From assembly GCA_965207495.1 (NCBI GenBank), contig OZ242287.1:124001-188000 (forward strand): 64,000 nucleotides of DNA, written 5' to 3'. Both the position numbers and the translations under genes were made by a program. This stretch comes from Bin5 sp965207495 (GTDB taxonomy: Bacteria > Chloroflexota > Anaerolineae > Caldilineales > Caldilineaceae). This document shows, piece by piece, positions 43,425 to 52,809 of this stretch. The notes beneath the pieces are model-generated. The model did not search any database. It saw only the letters and a list, made by a program, of their open reading frames with translations, and had not been told where the DNA came from. The stretch's first letter is position 1; every line of letters begins with the position of its first letter.

Positions 43425-44456
43425 ATGGGGTCTGCACTGGAAGACAAACTGGAAATGGCGCTGAACGGCCTGAACCGCGTTCGCCTGGGCGAGATGAATA
43501 CGCCGCTGGAGCATCTGCCGCGTTTCAGCGCTGCCCTGGGGGGCCCGCAGGTCTATATCAAACGGGACGACCTGACCGGGCTTGCTTTCGGCGGCAACAA
43601 GACCCGCATGCTTGAGTACAGCCTGGCGGTCGGGGTGGAGCGCGGCGCGGATACGATCGTCTTCGGCGCGGCGGTGCAGTCCAACTACTGCCGCCAGCTG
43701 GCCGCGGCCTGCGCCAAGCTGGGCATCACGCTGCACCTTATCCTGCGATCGGAACGGGAGATCGACAAGACCGCCATCACCGGCAACAACCTGCTGCAGC
43801 GACTGTTTGGCGCGCATGTGACGGTGATGTCAGACAACGACCGCGACCGCCAGCAGGAGATGATCGCGGCCAAGGCCGAGGCGCTGCGCGCGGCAGGCCA
43901 CAACGTCTACGTGCCGCGGCAGGCCGATACCATTGACCTGGATGTCATCGCCTACGCCCAGTCCGCGCTTGAAGTGGCGCGCCAGTGCCGCGAGCAGGAG
44001 ATCGAGCCGGGACACATGTATGTCTGCGCGGCCGACACGACCCAGGCCGGGCTGGTTCTCGGGTTGAAAGCGGTGGGCAGCCCCATGCAGGTGAAGGGGA
44101 TCACGCCGTCGGTCCAAGGAGATAACGAAGAGCACATGGCAAAGATCGCGAACCAGGCTGCAGAGCGGCTCGATCTGGATGTGACTCTGACCGCGGCCGA
44201 CTTCGACAGCGACGACTCCTTCGTCGGGGATCGCTACGGCATTCCCACGCCGGAGGGGCTGGCCTCTCTGCGTCTGCTGGCCCAGACCGAGGGCGTCCTC
44301 ACTGACCCGGTCTACACCAGCAAGGCGCTGGCCGGGCTGGTGGCCCACATCCGCAGCGGCGCGCTACCGGCGCAGGAGCCGGTCGTCTTCGTTCACACCG
44401 GGGGCACGCCGGCGCTTTTTGGTTACACGGACGAGATGGTGGCCGCGTTGGGGTGA
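43425..44456 (+). CDS. D-cysteine desulfhydrase / ACC deaminase-family PLP enzyme
   Basis: A 343-residue fold-type II PLP enzyme. The Schiff-base Lys lies in LAFGGNKTRMLEY, the following VQSNYCRQLAAACAKLG is the Ser/Asn phosphate-side loop, and FVHTGGTPALFGY near the end is the family's glycine loop. The group contains D-cysteine desulfhydrase, 1-aminocyclopropane-1-carboxylate deaminase and L-cysteate sulfo-lyase; the sequence alone does not separate them. An AAAAGGAG ribosome binding site precedes the ATG. A small inverted repeat (GTAGGC/GCCTAC at 43358-43377) lies just before the gene and could end transcription of the exporter. Confidence 0.88.
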   Translation: MGSALEDKLEMALNGLNRVRLGEMNTPLEHLPRFSAALGGPQVYIKRDDLTGLAFGGNKTRMLEYSLAVGVERGADTIVFGAAVQSNYCRQLAAACAKLGITLHLILRSEREIDKTAITGNNLLQRLFGAHVTVMSDNDRDRQQEMIAAKAEALRAAGHNVYVPRQADTIDLDVIAYAQSALEVARQCREQEIEPGHMYVCAADTTQAGLVLGLKAVGSPMQVKGITPSVQGDNEEHMAKIANQAAERLDLDVTLTAADFDSDDSFVGDRYGIPTPEGLASLRLLAQTEGVLTDPVYTSKALAGLVAHIRSGALPAQEPVVFVHTGGTPALFGYTDEMVAALG

Positions 44457-44497
44457 TGTGAAACCGCGAAATACAAAGCCCTCGTTGCAGGGGGTGG

Positions 44498-44599
44498 GAC
44501 ATCGGCGCGCGCGTTATCTCCGAACTCCTCGGTGGCAAGGTCGATATCGAGACGCATTTGGGCGAAACGGCTGGAGGCATCACAGACTTCAGGCATTGA
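44498..44599 (+). pseudogene. Short C-terminal gene fragment
   Basis: A 33-codon open stretch reads DIGARVISELLGGKV, then DIETHLGETAGGITDFRH and a stop. Its composition is that of a real protein end and unlike the arginine-rich readings of other frames, but it has no start codon and the frame degrades upstream. I do not recognise the parent gene. Confidence 0.3.
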
Positions 44600-44640
44600 G
44601 CAAGCGTTAAGCAGACGTTCCCAGAAGGGAGGCTAGGCGT

Positions 44641-46104
44641 ATGAACGCCGCTAATCCAATTCTGGATCAACCGCAGGACAAGAACGGCCTGACTCTGCTC
44701 TTCATGTCCCTGGAAGACGCGCATGAACCGCGCGGCCAGCTGCTTACGGGCGGCTGCCGGCTCGTTCGCGATGACAGCCCTCCTGAAGGGCTGGAGGAGG
44801 ACTTGAACGAGTTCGCCCAGGACCTGGCGTTCACCAGCCTCCAGGAACCCGACGGCGCCATCCACGTCTGGTATAGTCTGCGGCGCAGCCCCGAGCGGTT
44901 TCTCGTCGAAAGCCTGAGCGCTGAACAGGCCAGCGCACGCAGCCATTCTGAGAGCAACAGAACGTTCAGCGTAACCCGCCCGGGCTGGGATCCCTCCAGC
45001 CTGACGTGGCAGGTCTGCTATGCCCGCACCCGCGATGGCATCCACTTCGAACGGCCAGACCTGGGCATCGTCGCGGACGCCAAGTCGCCCAATGTGTTGA
45101 TCGACAATGGCGGCATCTTTTCGGTGATGCGAAACGACGAGGCGACCGATCCCAATCGCCGCTACGCCATGATCCACACCGGCTGGGGCCCCGCGCACGC
45201 CGAAGGTACGTTGCCGGGACATCATCCCGTCCACAACGCTGGCGCAGCCTTTTCAGCGGATGGTCTGCACTGGCAGGAGTGGGAGCACAACCCGGCCTTC
45301 CGCGACGGCAACGACGCCTTTTCGGCCGTCTATGACCCACGCAGCAAGCAATACCTTTGCTATCAAGCCGTAAAGCGGCCATTCGCGGCGGCGCTTCCGG
45401 ATAACATCGGGCCCGGCCAGCGCCGCGTGCTGGCGATCCGCAGCAGTGAAGACGGCGCCCACTGGTCGCGCCTGGAGAACTTCATCGAACCGGATGCGGA
45501 TGATCCGCCGGATCTCGAGTTCTACATGTTTACCGTGTTCCCCTACCGTGATCGCTTTGTCGGCCTTATGCGCAACTATGCCCGCAGCCCGCTCATGTTT
45601 GGCGAACACGGGCCTCATATCTCCTATGAATGGTGGGTGAGTCACAATGGGCGGCGCTGGCAGCGCCCCGCGCGCGAGATGCACGCGGGGGTGTTTACCA
45701 CCTGCACGCCCTTTGTTGTCGATGGCCGCCTGTGCTTCCTCGAATACAACACGATGCAGCGCTACAGCACGCCAGTCGACCGGATAACGTGGGTGGGGTC
45801 GCAGTCGAACGCCGAGTTTTCGTCGCGTTTGTTCAAGGTCCCGCAACGTCCCCTGACGGTCAACCTGGAGAGCGGCACAGGCACGCTGCTACCCGATCAG
45901 GCCTACGTGATGGTGGAGGTACGACAACCGGACGGCCACGCCATCGAGGGCTACGAGCGCGAAAGGTGTGTACTCAGCGAAGTGGATGGCACCGCCCTGC
46001 CGCTGCGGTGGGGCGAGAAGGACACGACGGGCCTGGCCGGGCGTGATGTCTGCTTGCGCTTCTCCCTGCGCGACACGCGCATCTACGCTGTGAATGAATC
46101 CTGA
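44641..46104 (+). CDS. Uncharacterised beta-propeller protein, glycoside-hydrolase-like (GH32/GH43 clan style)
   Basis: A 487-residue protein with repeated beta-blade patterns such as VCYARTRDGIHFERPDLG, AAFSADGLHWQEWEHNP, AIRSSEDGAHWSRLENF and WWVSHNGRRWQRP. This arrangement (DG.HW repeats) is typical of five-bladed propeller hydrolases acting on plant or algal sugars. No signal peptide is seen, so it would be cytoplasmic. Candidate acidic residues exist (for example Asp in YDPRSKQY), but no catalytic triad could be fixed. It may act on the sugars brought in by the operon at 46237-53799, which runs in the opposite direction. Confidence 0.7.
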   Translation: MNAANPILDQPQDKNGLTLLFMSLEDAHEPRGQLLTGGCRLVRDDSPPEGLEEDLNEFAQDLAFTSLQEPDGAIHVWYSLRRSPERFLVESLSAEQASARSHSESNRTFSVTRPGWDPSSLTWQVCYARTRDGIHFERPDLGIVADAKSPNVLIDNGGIFSVMRNDEATDPNRRYAMIHTGWGPAHAEGTLPGHHPVHNAGAAFSADGLHWQEWEHNPAFRDGNDAFSAVYDPRSKQYLCYQAVKRPFAAALPDNIGPGQRRVLAIRSSEDGAHWSRLENFIEPDADDPPDLEFYMFTVFPYRDRFVGLMRNYARSPLMFGEHGPHISYEWWVSHNGRRWQRPAREMHAGVFTTCTPFVVDGRLCFLEYNTMQRYSTPVDRITWVGSQSNAEFSSRLFKVPQRPLTVNLESGTGTLLPDQAYVMVEVRQPDGHAIEGYERERCVLSEVDGTALPLRWGEKDTTGLAGRDVCLRFSLRDTRIYAVNES

Positions 46105-46109
46105 TGCTG

Positions 46110-46132
46110 TGACAGGCGTTCGTTGCCTGTCA
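46110..46132. terminator. Hairpin between convergent genes
   Basis: TGACAGGC (46110-46117) pairs perfectly with GCCTGTCA (46125-46132) over a 7-base loop, just after the stop at 46104. There is no T tract, so it is a weak terminator candidate or an mRNA end stabiliser. Confidence 0.45.
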
Positions 46133-46236
46133 ATGCCGCTGGCAGTTGTGCCATCGTAGCGCACCGGTTGCTCGAATCCGATCCCATGAAGGGCGGCCCG
46201 GCCGGCATACCGGCGGCCGGTTACCTCATTGAAACT

Positions 46237-48291
46237 TCATTCCGCCTGTTTCTCCGTCGCTCCGCCGGTAAAGAACGGGCCGGGCGTCTCGCCCCGCAAC
46301 AGCTTCTCCAGATCGTCCAAGAACTCCAGGTAGGTGCCCTGCCAGCCAAAGTGATCCCAGAACCAGCCGTCGTATGGCGACCCGACCGTCGCCTCTCCCT
46401 TCGGAACGTCGGCGTAGCGGGCGCGCATTGCCTCGATCTGCGCCGCTTCCAACCGCCCCAGTTTGTAGTCCAGGTACAGCCCGAAACAGTCCACAAAGAT
46501 GCTCACGTCGTTTACGTTGGCTTCGAGCAACCCGGCGACGTGGGCAAAGGATGCCGGGTCAATCTTGCCTTCCAGCTGCCGCCACGCTGCCAGCACGCCT
46601 TCCATGTGGCCGGTGGCCGCGCGCTTCTCCGCCATCAGCTCGGCGGCATAGGCGTCGGTCAGCGGCATCCGGTTGAAGATGAGCTGGTAGCGCGGATCGT
46701 TGCGCAGCGTTTCGCGCTCCTCCTCGGGATAGGCGTCGAGAGGCAACTCCAGCCCGAGGACGTTCTCGCCGACCCGGTCCATCCCTGGATGCAAGAGATC
46801 CGTCCACACGCGCCACGGTCCATTGAGCCGCGTATCAAGGTAGTTGTAGCGCGCAACATAGCTGTGGCACTGGGTAAAGGCGCTGCGGCTGAACAGCGCG
46901 CCGATGGTGGCGGGATAGGTTGCGCGCAGGCCGTGAAGAAACGCCGCGGCATCCGCCCCGTACTCCATGGTTAGCCATTCGCACATGATGTCGTCCGGGT
47001 CGAGGTAGGGATTCCAGCACAGCTTGCCGTAGGTGTGCCAGTTGGAGAGGTTGAGCGGATGGTCTACGTACTGGGGATGTACGGCTATGTTGGCGTCGCA
47101 TCCCTCGTATCCCTTGTCTGCCGCCGTGCGAAAGTCCTCCTGCCAGCGGTGCGCCATCGAGCATGGCAAAAAGTTCATGCCAGCCGAATCGCCCACCAGC
47201 GCGACCTGAAGCACATAGGGCGAGCGTTCTGCGGGCCGATTGCCGCAATGGTTCCAGATCGGGTGCGGCGGATAAGGTGGGCGGAAGTCCCAGAAGTTGT
47301 GGCAGTGACCGATCCGCACGTTTTCGGGAAAGTCATCGCCCCAGTCGCCATACATTTCCGCCTCGGCCCTGGCATGGGCGGCCTGGTCGGTGCCGGTGAG
47401 CCACAGCAGATCGCCGCCGAGGGTGGCTACGGCGTCGCCGACCACGCGTATGCCCGCCAGAACACGCTCTCGCAGGGGCGTGGCGGCGCAGCGGTCGCAA
47501 TCGTCTTCGTGAGGGCCGGGCGCCTCTTCGCCCGCGCCTCTCAGCCTGAAATTGCGCACCGTCGGCATGGTGACGGCCATGCGCGCCACAAAGTCTTGCC
47601 ACTGTTCACGGATATGATCCGAGTACGGACACAGCGTCTCATAATGGCCGCTTTCGTCGGGAGAGGTATAGTGGAGCGCCAAACGTATTGAGACGCCAAA
47701 GTGCTCCATAAACTGTGCGAACCGCTCGACCGGCTCGGCGTGTGAGAGCCAGCGTTCGAACAGCGACCCTCCTGACGCGTATTGGGAGAACAGGGTGAGG
47801 CTGTTGACGCGCATCGCCAGCAGCCGCCGGCCGAAGTCCAGGTACTCCGGGATCTCCTCGGGCCGCAGCATTTTATCGTAGCTCAGAATGCTGTCGAACG
47901 GCAGACACCAGACCATGTTGGATGGCGTCTCCCACATGTCTACGCTGCGCAGAGCAAAATGGGGGCCATCGGTCATCGTCATGATAGCTCGACCCAGACG
48001 GGCGCGGTCGATGCACTCCTGCACACCATACAACACGCCGCGTCCATCGCCGCCCGTAATGTGCAGCGTTGTGGGGCTCTCCACGTCGATACAGAAGTGC
48101 TCCGGCTCCAGGTCGGTCCCGTTTGTGCTCAGGAGCGCTGTCACGTCGCCCGCCTCTGCACCGATGGCCGGCTTCCTCGCCCCCAGTCTTTCGATCCAGC
48201 GTGCCAGTTCGACGGCTGCGGTCTGCACGCGCGGGCCGGCGTCGCGCGCAAGCCGGATCGTATCGATCGTCCCAATCTGCATCTGTGTCAT
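46237..48291 (-). CDS. GH67-like glycoside hydrolase (alpha-glucuronidase type), full copy
   Basis: A 684-residue cytoplasmic protein. The N-terminal part (VELARWIERLG, then TTLHITGGDGRGVLYGVQECIDRAR) is the non-catalytic domain shared by GH20, GH67 and GH115 enzymes. A central TIM-barrel region carries LRGAGEEAPGPHEDDCDRC, and the helical C-terminal region, with YGKLCWNPYLDPDDIMCEWLTMEYG, resembles the end of GH67 alpha-glucuronidases. This is the last gene of the operon that starts at 53799 and would cut uronic-acid or similar residues from imported oligosaccharides. A close paralogue lies at 62080 on the other strand. Catalytic residues cannot be fixed without alignment. Confidence 0.75.
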   Translation of the reverse strand: MTQMQIGTIDTIRLARDAGPRVQTAAVELARWIERLGARKPAIGAEAGDVTALLSTNGTDLEPEHFCIDVESPTTLHITGGDGRGVLYGVQECIDRARLGRAIMTMTDGPHFALRSVDMWETPSNMVWCLPFDSILSYDKMLRPEEIPEYLDFGRRLLAMRVNSLTLFSQYASGGSLFERWLSHAEPVERFAQFMEHFGVSIRLALHYTSPDESGHYETLCPYSDHIREQWQDFVARMAVTMPTVRNFRLRGAGEEAPGPHEDDCDRCAATPLRERVLAGIRVVGDAVATLGGDLLWLTGTDQAAHARAEAEMYGDWGDDFPENVRIGHCHNFWDFRPPYPPHPIWNHCGNRPAERSPYVLQVALVGDSAGMNFLPCSMAHRWQEDFRTAADKGYEGCDANIAVHPQYVDHPLNLSNWHTYGKLCWNPYLDPDDIMCEWLTMEYGADAAAFLHGLRATYPATIGALFSRSAFTQCHSYVARYNYLDTRLNGPWRVWTDLLHPGMDRVGENVLGLELPLDAYPEEERETLRNDPRYQLIFNRMPLTDAYAAELMAEKRAATGHMEGVLAAWRQLEGKIDPASFAHVAGLLEANVNDVSIFVDCFGLYLDYKLGRLEAAQIEAMRARYADVPKGEATVGSPYDGWFWDHFGWQGTYLEFLDDLEKLLRGETPGPFFTGGATEKQAE

Positions 48292-48333
48292 GGCTCGGCT
48301 CCCGGTGTGCCCTCCTCGCGCGCGTGCAGCGAC

Positions 48334-49284
48334 TTACTCCCAGATAAATACTGTTCCAGACAGTTCGTGCGGGGCGTCGCGCAGGGTGTCGTAGACGCGC
48401 CGGGCCTCCGTCACCGGCACAACGTCCTGGAGCAGCGGGGCGATATCGACCATGCCCCGGCGAATGAGCCGGCACAGATTTGCCAGATCATCGCGGTCAT
48501 AGCCCGTATTCTGTCTGATGGTAATCTCGTGCGCTTGGCCCAGATTGAAGGTATAGTTGACGTGAAAGCGGCCGGCGATGAGCAGCAGCCTGCCCCGGCT
48601 CCTGAGCGCGTGAATCAACCGATCCTCCATTCCTTCGACGCCCGCTGCGTCGATGACTGCATCGAAGGCGCCATCGACGATCTGTTTCTCCCATCCTTCA
48701 CCGGCAACATCGAACACGTCCTCAGCAGCGCCGATCCGTCGCGCCATTTCCAGCCGGCGCGGGTCGATTTCGCAGACCGCGACGCGCGCGCCCATCACGT
48801 TGGCGATCTGGGCCGCCATCTGGCCGATAAACCCCTGGCCGACGACGAGAACGCGTTCGCCCATGCGCAGATCAGCGTGCCGGCAGGAGCGCATCGCCAC
48901 GCTGGACATGCCGAACAGCGCGGCCTGCCGGGGGTCAACGTCCTCTGTCAGTTTGATGAGCAACCCATCTTCCCGCGCCACCACATATTCCTTGTGGTCG
49001 GCGTTGATATACAACAGGTCGCCGACGGCAAGCTCCGCAACATCAGGGCCGGTCTCGATCACGCGTCCCACGTGCTGATAGCCCCACCCGGCCGGCAGCG
49101 CGTCGTCAGGGTGCGCATAGTTGCCGCCAACCAGGTCGTTGTGCTCGGTCCCGTTCGTGATGCCTGAATAGATAGTCCGGCTCTTGATCTGGTTGCCGGT
49201 CGGTCCTTCCGGCGCCGGCCAGTCGCTCACAAGCACCTTCTCGCGTTTCTTGTCGGGTCGGAGTCTCGTCACCAGCGCACGCAT
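48334..49284 (-). CDS. Zinc-type alcohol dehydrogenase-like oxidoreductase (MDR family)
   Basis: A 316-residue medium-chain dehydrogenase/reductase. The GroES-like N-terminal half includes GYQHVGRVIETG, and the Rossmann half VLVVGQGFIGQMAAQIANVMGA binds NAD(P). The four-cysteine structural zinc loop is absent and the GHE motif is changed to GYQH, so it belongs to the shorter sugar or polyol branch. It lies between ThuA (28 bases upstream) and the GH67-like gene (42 bases downstream), as part of the operon. Oxidation of a sugar hydroxyl at C3 or similar is plausible, because ThuA-type proteins are linked to 3-keto sugars. Confidence 0.87.
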   Translation of the reverse strand: MRALVTRLRPDKKREKVLVSDWPAPEGPTGNQIKSRTIYSGITNGTEHNDLVGGNYAHPDDALPAGWGYQHVGRVIETGPDVAELAVGDLLYINADHKEYVVAREDGLLIKLTEDVDPRQAALFGMSSVAMRSCRHADLRMGERVLVVGQGFIGQMAAQIANVMGARVAVCEIDPRRLEMARRIGAAEDVFDVAGEGWEKQIVDGAFDAVIDAAGVEGMEDRLIHALRSRGRLLLIAGRFHVNYTFNLGQAHEITIRQNTGYDRDDLANLCRLIRRGMVDIAPLLQDVVPVTEARRVYDTLRDAPHELSGTVFIWE

Positions 49285-49312
49285 ACAGCCGTCTCCGGGA
49301 TAAAGGCCGCGC

Positions 49313-49987
49313 CTATAATCGTTGCGCTACCCACTGGATGCCCCGTAACACGGTCTCGCCAAAATCGGGGTTTGCCCACGTCAGATTGTCATGCCCCGAT
49401 TGGAAGCAGAAGACACGCGTACGCCTGTGCATCCTCGCCCAGGCGATGGCGGCCATGCTCTTGGGATGGTTCGCCGTCAACAGAATCTCGCTGTCCTTCC
49501 CCGGTTCGTCCATCATGTATGTCTCGTCCGCCATTTCCCAGGCATTGCGGCCCCTGGTGATCGGATGTTCAGGATTGGCGATCTCGACGCGCAGCGTCTG
49601 CTCGGGATGATGGCCGAAGCTGCGATCCTGGATACCGGCTATCCCGCTCCACACCGGCCACTGCGGGTAGGCAAGAATGGCGTGGTGCAGGAGGATGATG
49701 CCTTGTTCCGTCTCGCCCAGGTGCTCCAATGCAGTCTTGGGTCTTCCCGCGTACCACGGGCCCCCGTCGTCGACAGGGCCATCCATCAACATCGTGTAAA
49801 AGAGAACCACATCGTAGCTGTCGCGCACGCTTGCGCGTGCAGAGGCGAAGTCGTCCATATGCTGGATATAGGCATCGACCCCCGCCAGACCACGGAAAAA
49901 CCGGTGAAAGTTCAGGATGTCATAGCCGTGGCCGCCGGTGATCACTGCGCATCTGATCGGATCCTTTGTCGTCTTGTCAGTCCCCAT
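49313..49987 (-). CDS. ThuA-domain protein (trehalose-utilisation/GATase1-like)
   Basis: A 224-residue protein of the ThuA family, which has the glutamine amidotransferase-like fold without its catalytic Cys. Typical parts are VITGGHGYDILNFHRFFRGL, DVVLFYTML, GIILLHHAILAY, PEHPITRG and FCFQSGHDNLTWANPDFGETVLRGIQWV. ThuA and ThuB act with 3-ketodisaccharide formation in rhizobia. The neighbouring dehydrogenase supports a keto-sugar route. Confidence 0.88.
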   Translation of the reverse strand: MGTDKTTKDPIRCAVITGGHGYDILNFHRFFRGLAGVDAYIQHMDDFASARASVRDSYDVVLFYTMLMDGPVDDGGPWYAGRPKTALEHLGETEQGIILLHHAILAYPQWPVWSGIAGIQDRSFGHHPEQTLRVEIANPEHPITRGRNAWEMADETYMMDEPGKDSEILLTANHPKSMAAIAWARMHRRTRVFCFQSGHDNLTWANPDFGETVLRGIQWVAQRL

Positions 49988-50008
49988 ATTTTGCTCCGGC
50001 GCTCGCCA

Positions 50009-50052
50009 GTGAAAAGAAACGCTGGGGACGACGAATCCCTCCGTCCCCAGCG
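50009..50052 (-). terminator. Intra-operon hairpin terminator after the binding-protein gene
   Basis: CGCTGGGGACG (50020-50030) pairs perfectly with CGTCCCCAGCG (50042-50052), an 11-bp stem with an 11-base loop. On the minus strand it is followed by TTTCTTTTC. It lies 75 bases after the binding-protein stop, so it may lower expression of the enzyme genes relative to the binding protein. Confidence 0.7.
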
Positions 50053-50126
50053 TCCTGGTCGTTCAACAGCGTACAGTCCAGACCGCACGCCGGTCAGTTT
50101 GGGCGCGTTGCAGCTACTCTACCACG

Positions 50127-51794
50127 TTACTGCGCGCGCGACAGAGCGGAGTTGTACGCATCCACAATGTCCAGGGCGCCCATGCTTTCGATCGTGGAGG
50201 TAAGCTCGCCCCACGTGTCGTCATTGATTTCGATCTGCCCCTCGATCATCTGCTGGATCGTTTCAAGCAGATAGGTGTCAATCGGGGCGCCGAGACTGGC
50301 AGCTACCTCTGCCTCCTCTTCGTTCAATACGATTGAAGGCAGGGGATCACCGTAGGAGCCGCTGGGATTGATGAAATTATCGTCAATCCATCTCCACCCG
50401 TCCGGGAATTCCGGCGCGGGCCAGTCCGCCATCAGACCCCAGTGCGGTTCAGCCTCTGGCCACCATACGCGGGCGAGCGAGCCGATGTCATTGATGAACG
50501 CGGATTCGTTGGTCATGGCCGGCGGGGACTCGGGAACCGCGCCTGCGCAATAGTGCTTTTCCTTCAGGCTTGGATGGCGCTGAATGGTGTCCGTATAGCA
50601 CTTGGTCCCGTCGGCGCGATAGGTCCAATCCACGCCCTCTTTTCCCTGGTAGATCAGGAAGCGGCCCTCGGTGCTGAACAGGTAGTCGATCAGCCACACG
50701 GCTGCTTCGATTTCTGCCTGGGAGGAGGAGGCCGAGATCACCAAGGGGTTCCCCTGCCAGACATTCGAAGGGGCGGGCCAGAGAATCTTTTCGTCGTTGA
50801 CCGTCAGCGACATGACGGGGTAGAACTTGCCCTGGTCAATGCCCGCATTGCCGACGCACGAATAGAAGTGCCAGCCCGTGTTCTCGAGAATGGCTCCCGC
50901 TTCGCAGGTACCACGCGCCAGCGCCTCCCAGTCCGGGTCGCTCATGGTTGCATACTCCGGATGCAGGACGCCGTTTTCCCACATCCAATTCATGAACTCG
51001 ACCGTGCTGCGGAAGCGGTCCATCAGCGGGCCATATTCATATTGCTCGGTGTAGGGGTTGTAGTAAACGGTCAGGTCGGTTCCCAGCCATTTGGCCCAGT
51101 TGCCCGTATGGCCCGTGAAGCCGCTGCGGCTGGAGATGACAGGCTTGCCGCCCAGTTGCTCCTTCAGGCACAACATGGCACCCTGGAGATCCTCCAGCGT
51201 CAGGATGGCGTCCCAGTTGCCGTTCCACCTGTCCTCGATGATCCCACACTGCTCGAGCAGATCGGCCCGCAATTGCAGCCACGGCCGGAGCTGGCGTAAC
51301 CGCCTGACCTGGGGCACGGCGTAAATGTTGCCGTCGGGCGAGGTCATCAACTTCTGCATATCGGGCTGTCTTTCCATCTCGGCCACGAGATTGGGCATAT
51401 CGCCAGCCTCGATGTACTGGGTGAGCGAGACGAACAGCCCTTGCGGACCGAACTCGTGCGCAATGTCCATCGGTGTCCCGGTCGAATCGGCCGGCAGGCC
51501 TAATTGCATGATGTCCGGCAGATCCCCGGAGGCCAGGGTGGTGGCGATCCGCTCGCCGAGGAACTCGCGCGGGATCTGGCGGAAGGCATAGTTGAAGCCG
51601 GTCCGGTCGGCCAACAGCTGCATCGAGTAGGTCTCAGGCGTGATATCTCCAAAAACACCTTCGGGCGCGATCATCAACTCCAGCTCAAGGGTCTCACTTT
51701 CGACGGTTCCGGATGGCTGTGGTACGCAGCTCACCAGGAGAATACTCAAAACAGTGAGCACGCAAACAATTGAAGGCAGGCTGAATTTCTTCAT
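50127..51794 (-). CDS. Extracellular solute-binding lipoprotein (LplA/YtcQ type)
   Basis: A 555-residue sugar-binding lipoprotein. Signal peptide and lipobox end in LLVSC with Cys23. At about 555 residues it matches the long LplA/YtcQ group used with YteP and YtcP permeases for oligosaccharide uptake, such as rhamnogalacturonan or other uronate-rich sugars, unlike the 440-residue proteins of the other two operons. The second ATG at 51794 is preferred because GAGGAG lies 6 bases upstream of it but abuts the first. The next gene is separated by the hairpin at 50009-50052. Confidence 0.9.
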   Translation of the reverse strand: MKKFSLPSIVCVLTVLSILLVSCVPQPSGTVESETLELELMIAPEGVFGDITPETYSMQLLADRTGFNYAFRQIPREFLGERIATTLASGDLPDIMQLGLPADSTGTPMDIAHEFGPQGLFVSLTQYIEAGDMPNLVAEMERQPDMQKLMTSPDGNIYAVPQVRRLRQLRPWLQLRADLLEQCGIIEDRWNGNWDAILTLEDLQGAMLCLKEQLGGKPVISSRSGFTGHTGNWAKWLGTDLTVYYNPYTEQYEYGPLMDRFRSTVEFMNWMWENGVLHPEYATMSDPDWEALARGTCEAGAILENTGWHFYSCVGNAGIDQGKFYPVMSLTVNDEKILWPAPSNVWQGNPLVISASSSQAEIEAAVWLIDYLFSTEGRFLIYQGKEGVDWTYRADGTKCYTDTIQRHPSLKEKHYCAGAVPESPPAMTNESAFINDIGSLARVWWPEAEPHWGLMADWPAPEFPDGWRWIDDNFINPSGSYGDPLPSIVLNEEEAEVAASLGAPIDTYLLETIQQMIEGQIEINDDTWGELTSTIESMGALDIVDAYNSALSRAQ

Positions 51795-51917
51795 TTCCAT
51801 CTCCTCTTCTGTGTATATGGCGAATGAATCTCAGACACTGGAGAGCATAGTTTGTAGCTAAAGATCTGCTCGAAATAACCACCTCCTTCCCTTGATTCGA
51901 CTATATTGCGCCCAAGG

Positions 51918-52796
51918 TTACCCCTTTATTGCGCCGACCAGTGTGCCCTGCACAAAGTACTTTTGAACAAAGGGATATACCAGCAGAATCGGACCCAACG
52001 TTACGATGACGGTTGCCATCTTTACCTGCCTGAAAAATGACTTTGCTTGCAAAGTGTCGGCATAATTCCCCTGCACCACCTCCCCTGTGGCTCCCCGTAT
52101 CAGCATCCGCCGCAGCATGATGGTCAAGGGGAACTTTTCCGAGTTGTTGAGATAGAGCAGCGGATTGAAGAAGTCATTCCAGATCGCGACGGCGACAAAC
52201 AGGGCGATGGTCGCCAGGATCGGTTTGGACAGGGGCACGATGATCTGCAACAGGATGCGAAAGTCGCTGGCGCCGTCCACGCGGGCGGCGTCCTTAAGCT
52301 CGCGCGGTATCATCGAGATATTGGCCCGCACCAGGATGATAAACCAGAAGTTGAAGGCAACCGGCAGGGTGATGACCCAAAGCGTATTCAGAAGTCCATA
52401 GCTCTGGTAGGCCAGGTAGGTGGGAATCAGGCCGGCAGAAAAGAAAAGCGTCAACCCCAGGATCAGACTGATCGGACCGCGCAAGCGAAAGCGCGGCTCC
52501 GAGAGCGGGTATGCCGCCAGCAAGCAGACTATCAGTGTGAACGTCGTGCCAAGCACCGTGTAGACGATCGAGTTCCGGTATGCCCGCACGACCGCATTCG
52601 CCTTCGCAATCGCCTCGTACGCATCCAGGTTGAAGCCAATTGGAAATAACTTCACCGATTGTCTCCACACCGCTTCGCCGTCGCTCACCGAGATGGAAAA
52701 AACGTACAGCAGCGGGTATAGCATCAGGCAGCTGAACCCGATCAGGAACAGGTAGTTCAGGTAATCGAACAACTGCATCTTTCTCAGGGTATGCAT
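51918..52796 (-). CDS. Sugar ABC transporter permease (YtcP/LplC type)
   Basis: A 292-residue permease with about six transmembrane helices, first YLFLIGFSCLMLYPLLYVF. The EAA loop is KDAARVDGASDFRILLQIIVPLSKP, and the protein ends FVQKYFVQGTLVGAIKG, which is characteristic of the YtcP group. It follows the other permease after 13 bases. The 123-base gap after it holds a strong Shine-Dalgarno-like AAGGAGGTGG (51879-51888, read on the minus strand) without a fitting gene. Confidence 0.92.
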   Translation of the reverse strand: MHTLRKMQLFDYLNYLFLIGFSCLMLYPLLYVFSISVSDGEAVWRQSVKLFPIGFNLDAYEAIAKANAVVRAYRNSIVYTVLGTTFTLIVCLLAAYPLSEPRFRLRGPISLILGLTLFFSAGLIPTYLAYQSYGLLNTLWVITLPVAFNFWFIILVRANISMIPRELKDAARVDGASDFRILLQIIVPLSKPILATIALFVAVAIWNDFFNPLLYLNNSEKFPLTIMLRRMLIRGATGEVVQGNYADTLQAKSFFRQVKMATVIVTLGPILLVYPFVQKYFVQGTLVGAIKG

Positions 52797-52809
52797 GGTC
52801 TACACCTCG

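Noticed and set aside
47782..49167. A 461-codon plus-strand frame
   Set aside because: It crosses two real minus-strand genes (hydrolase and dehydrogenase), which rules it out as a gene.
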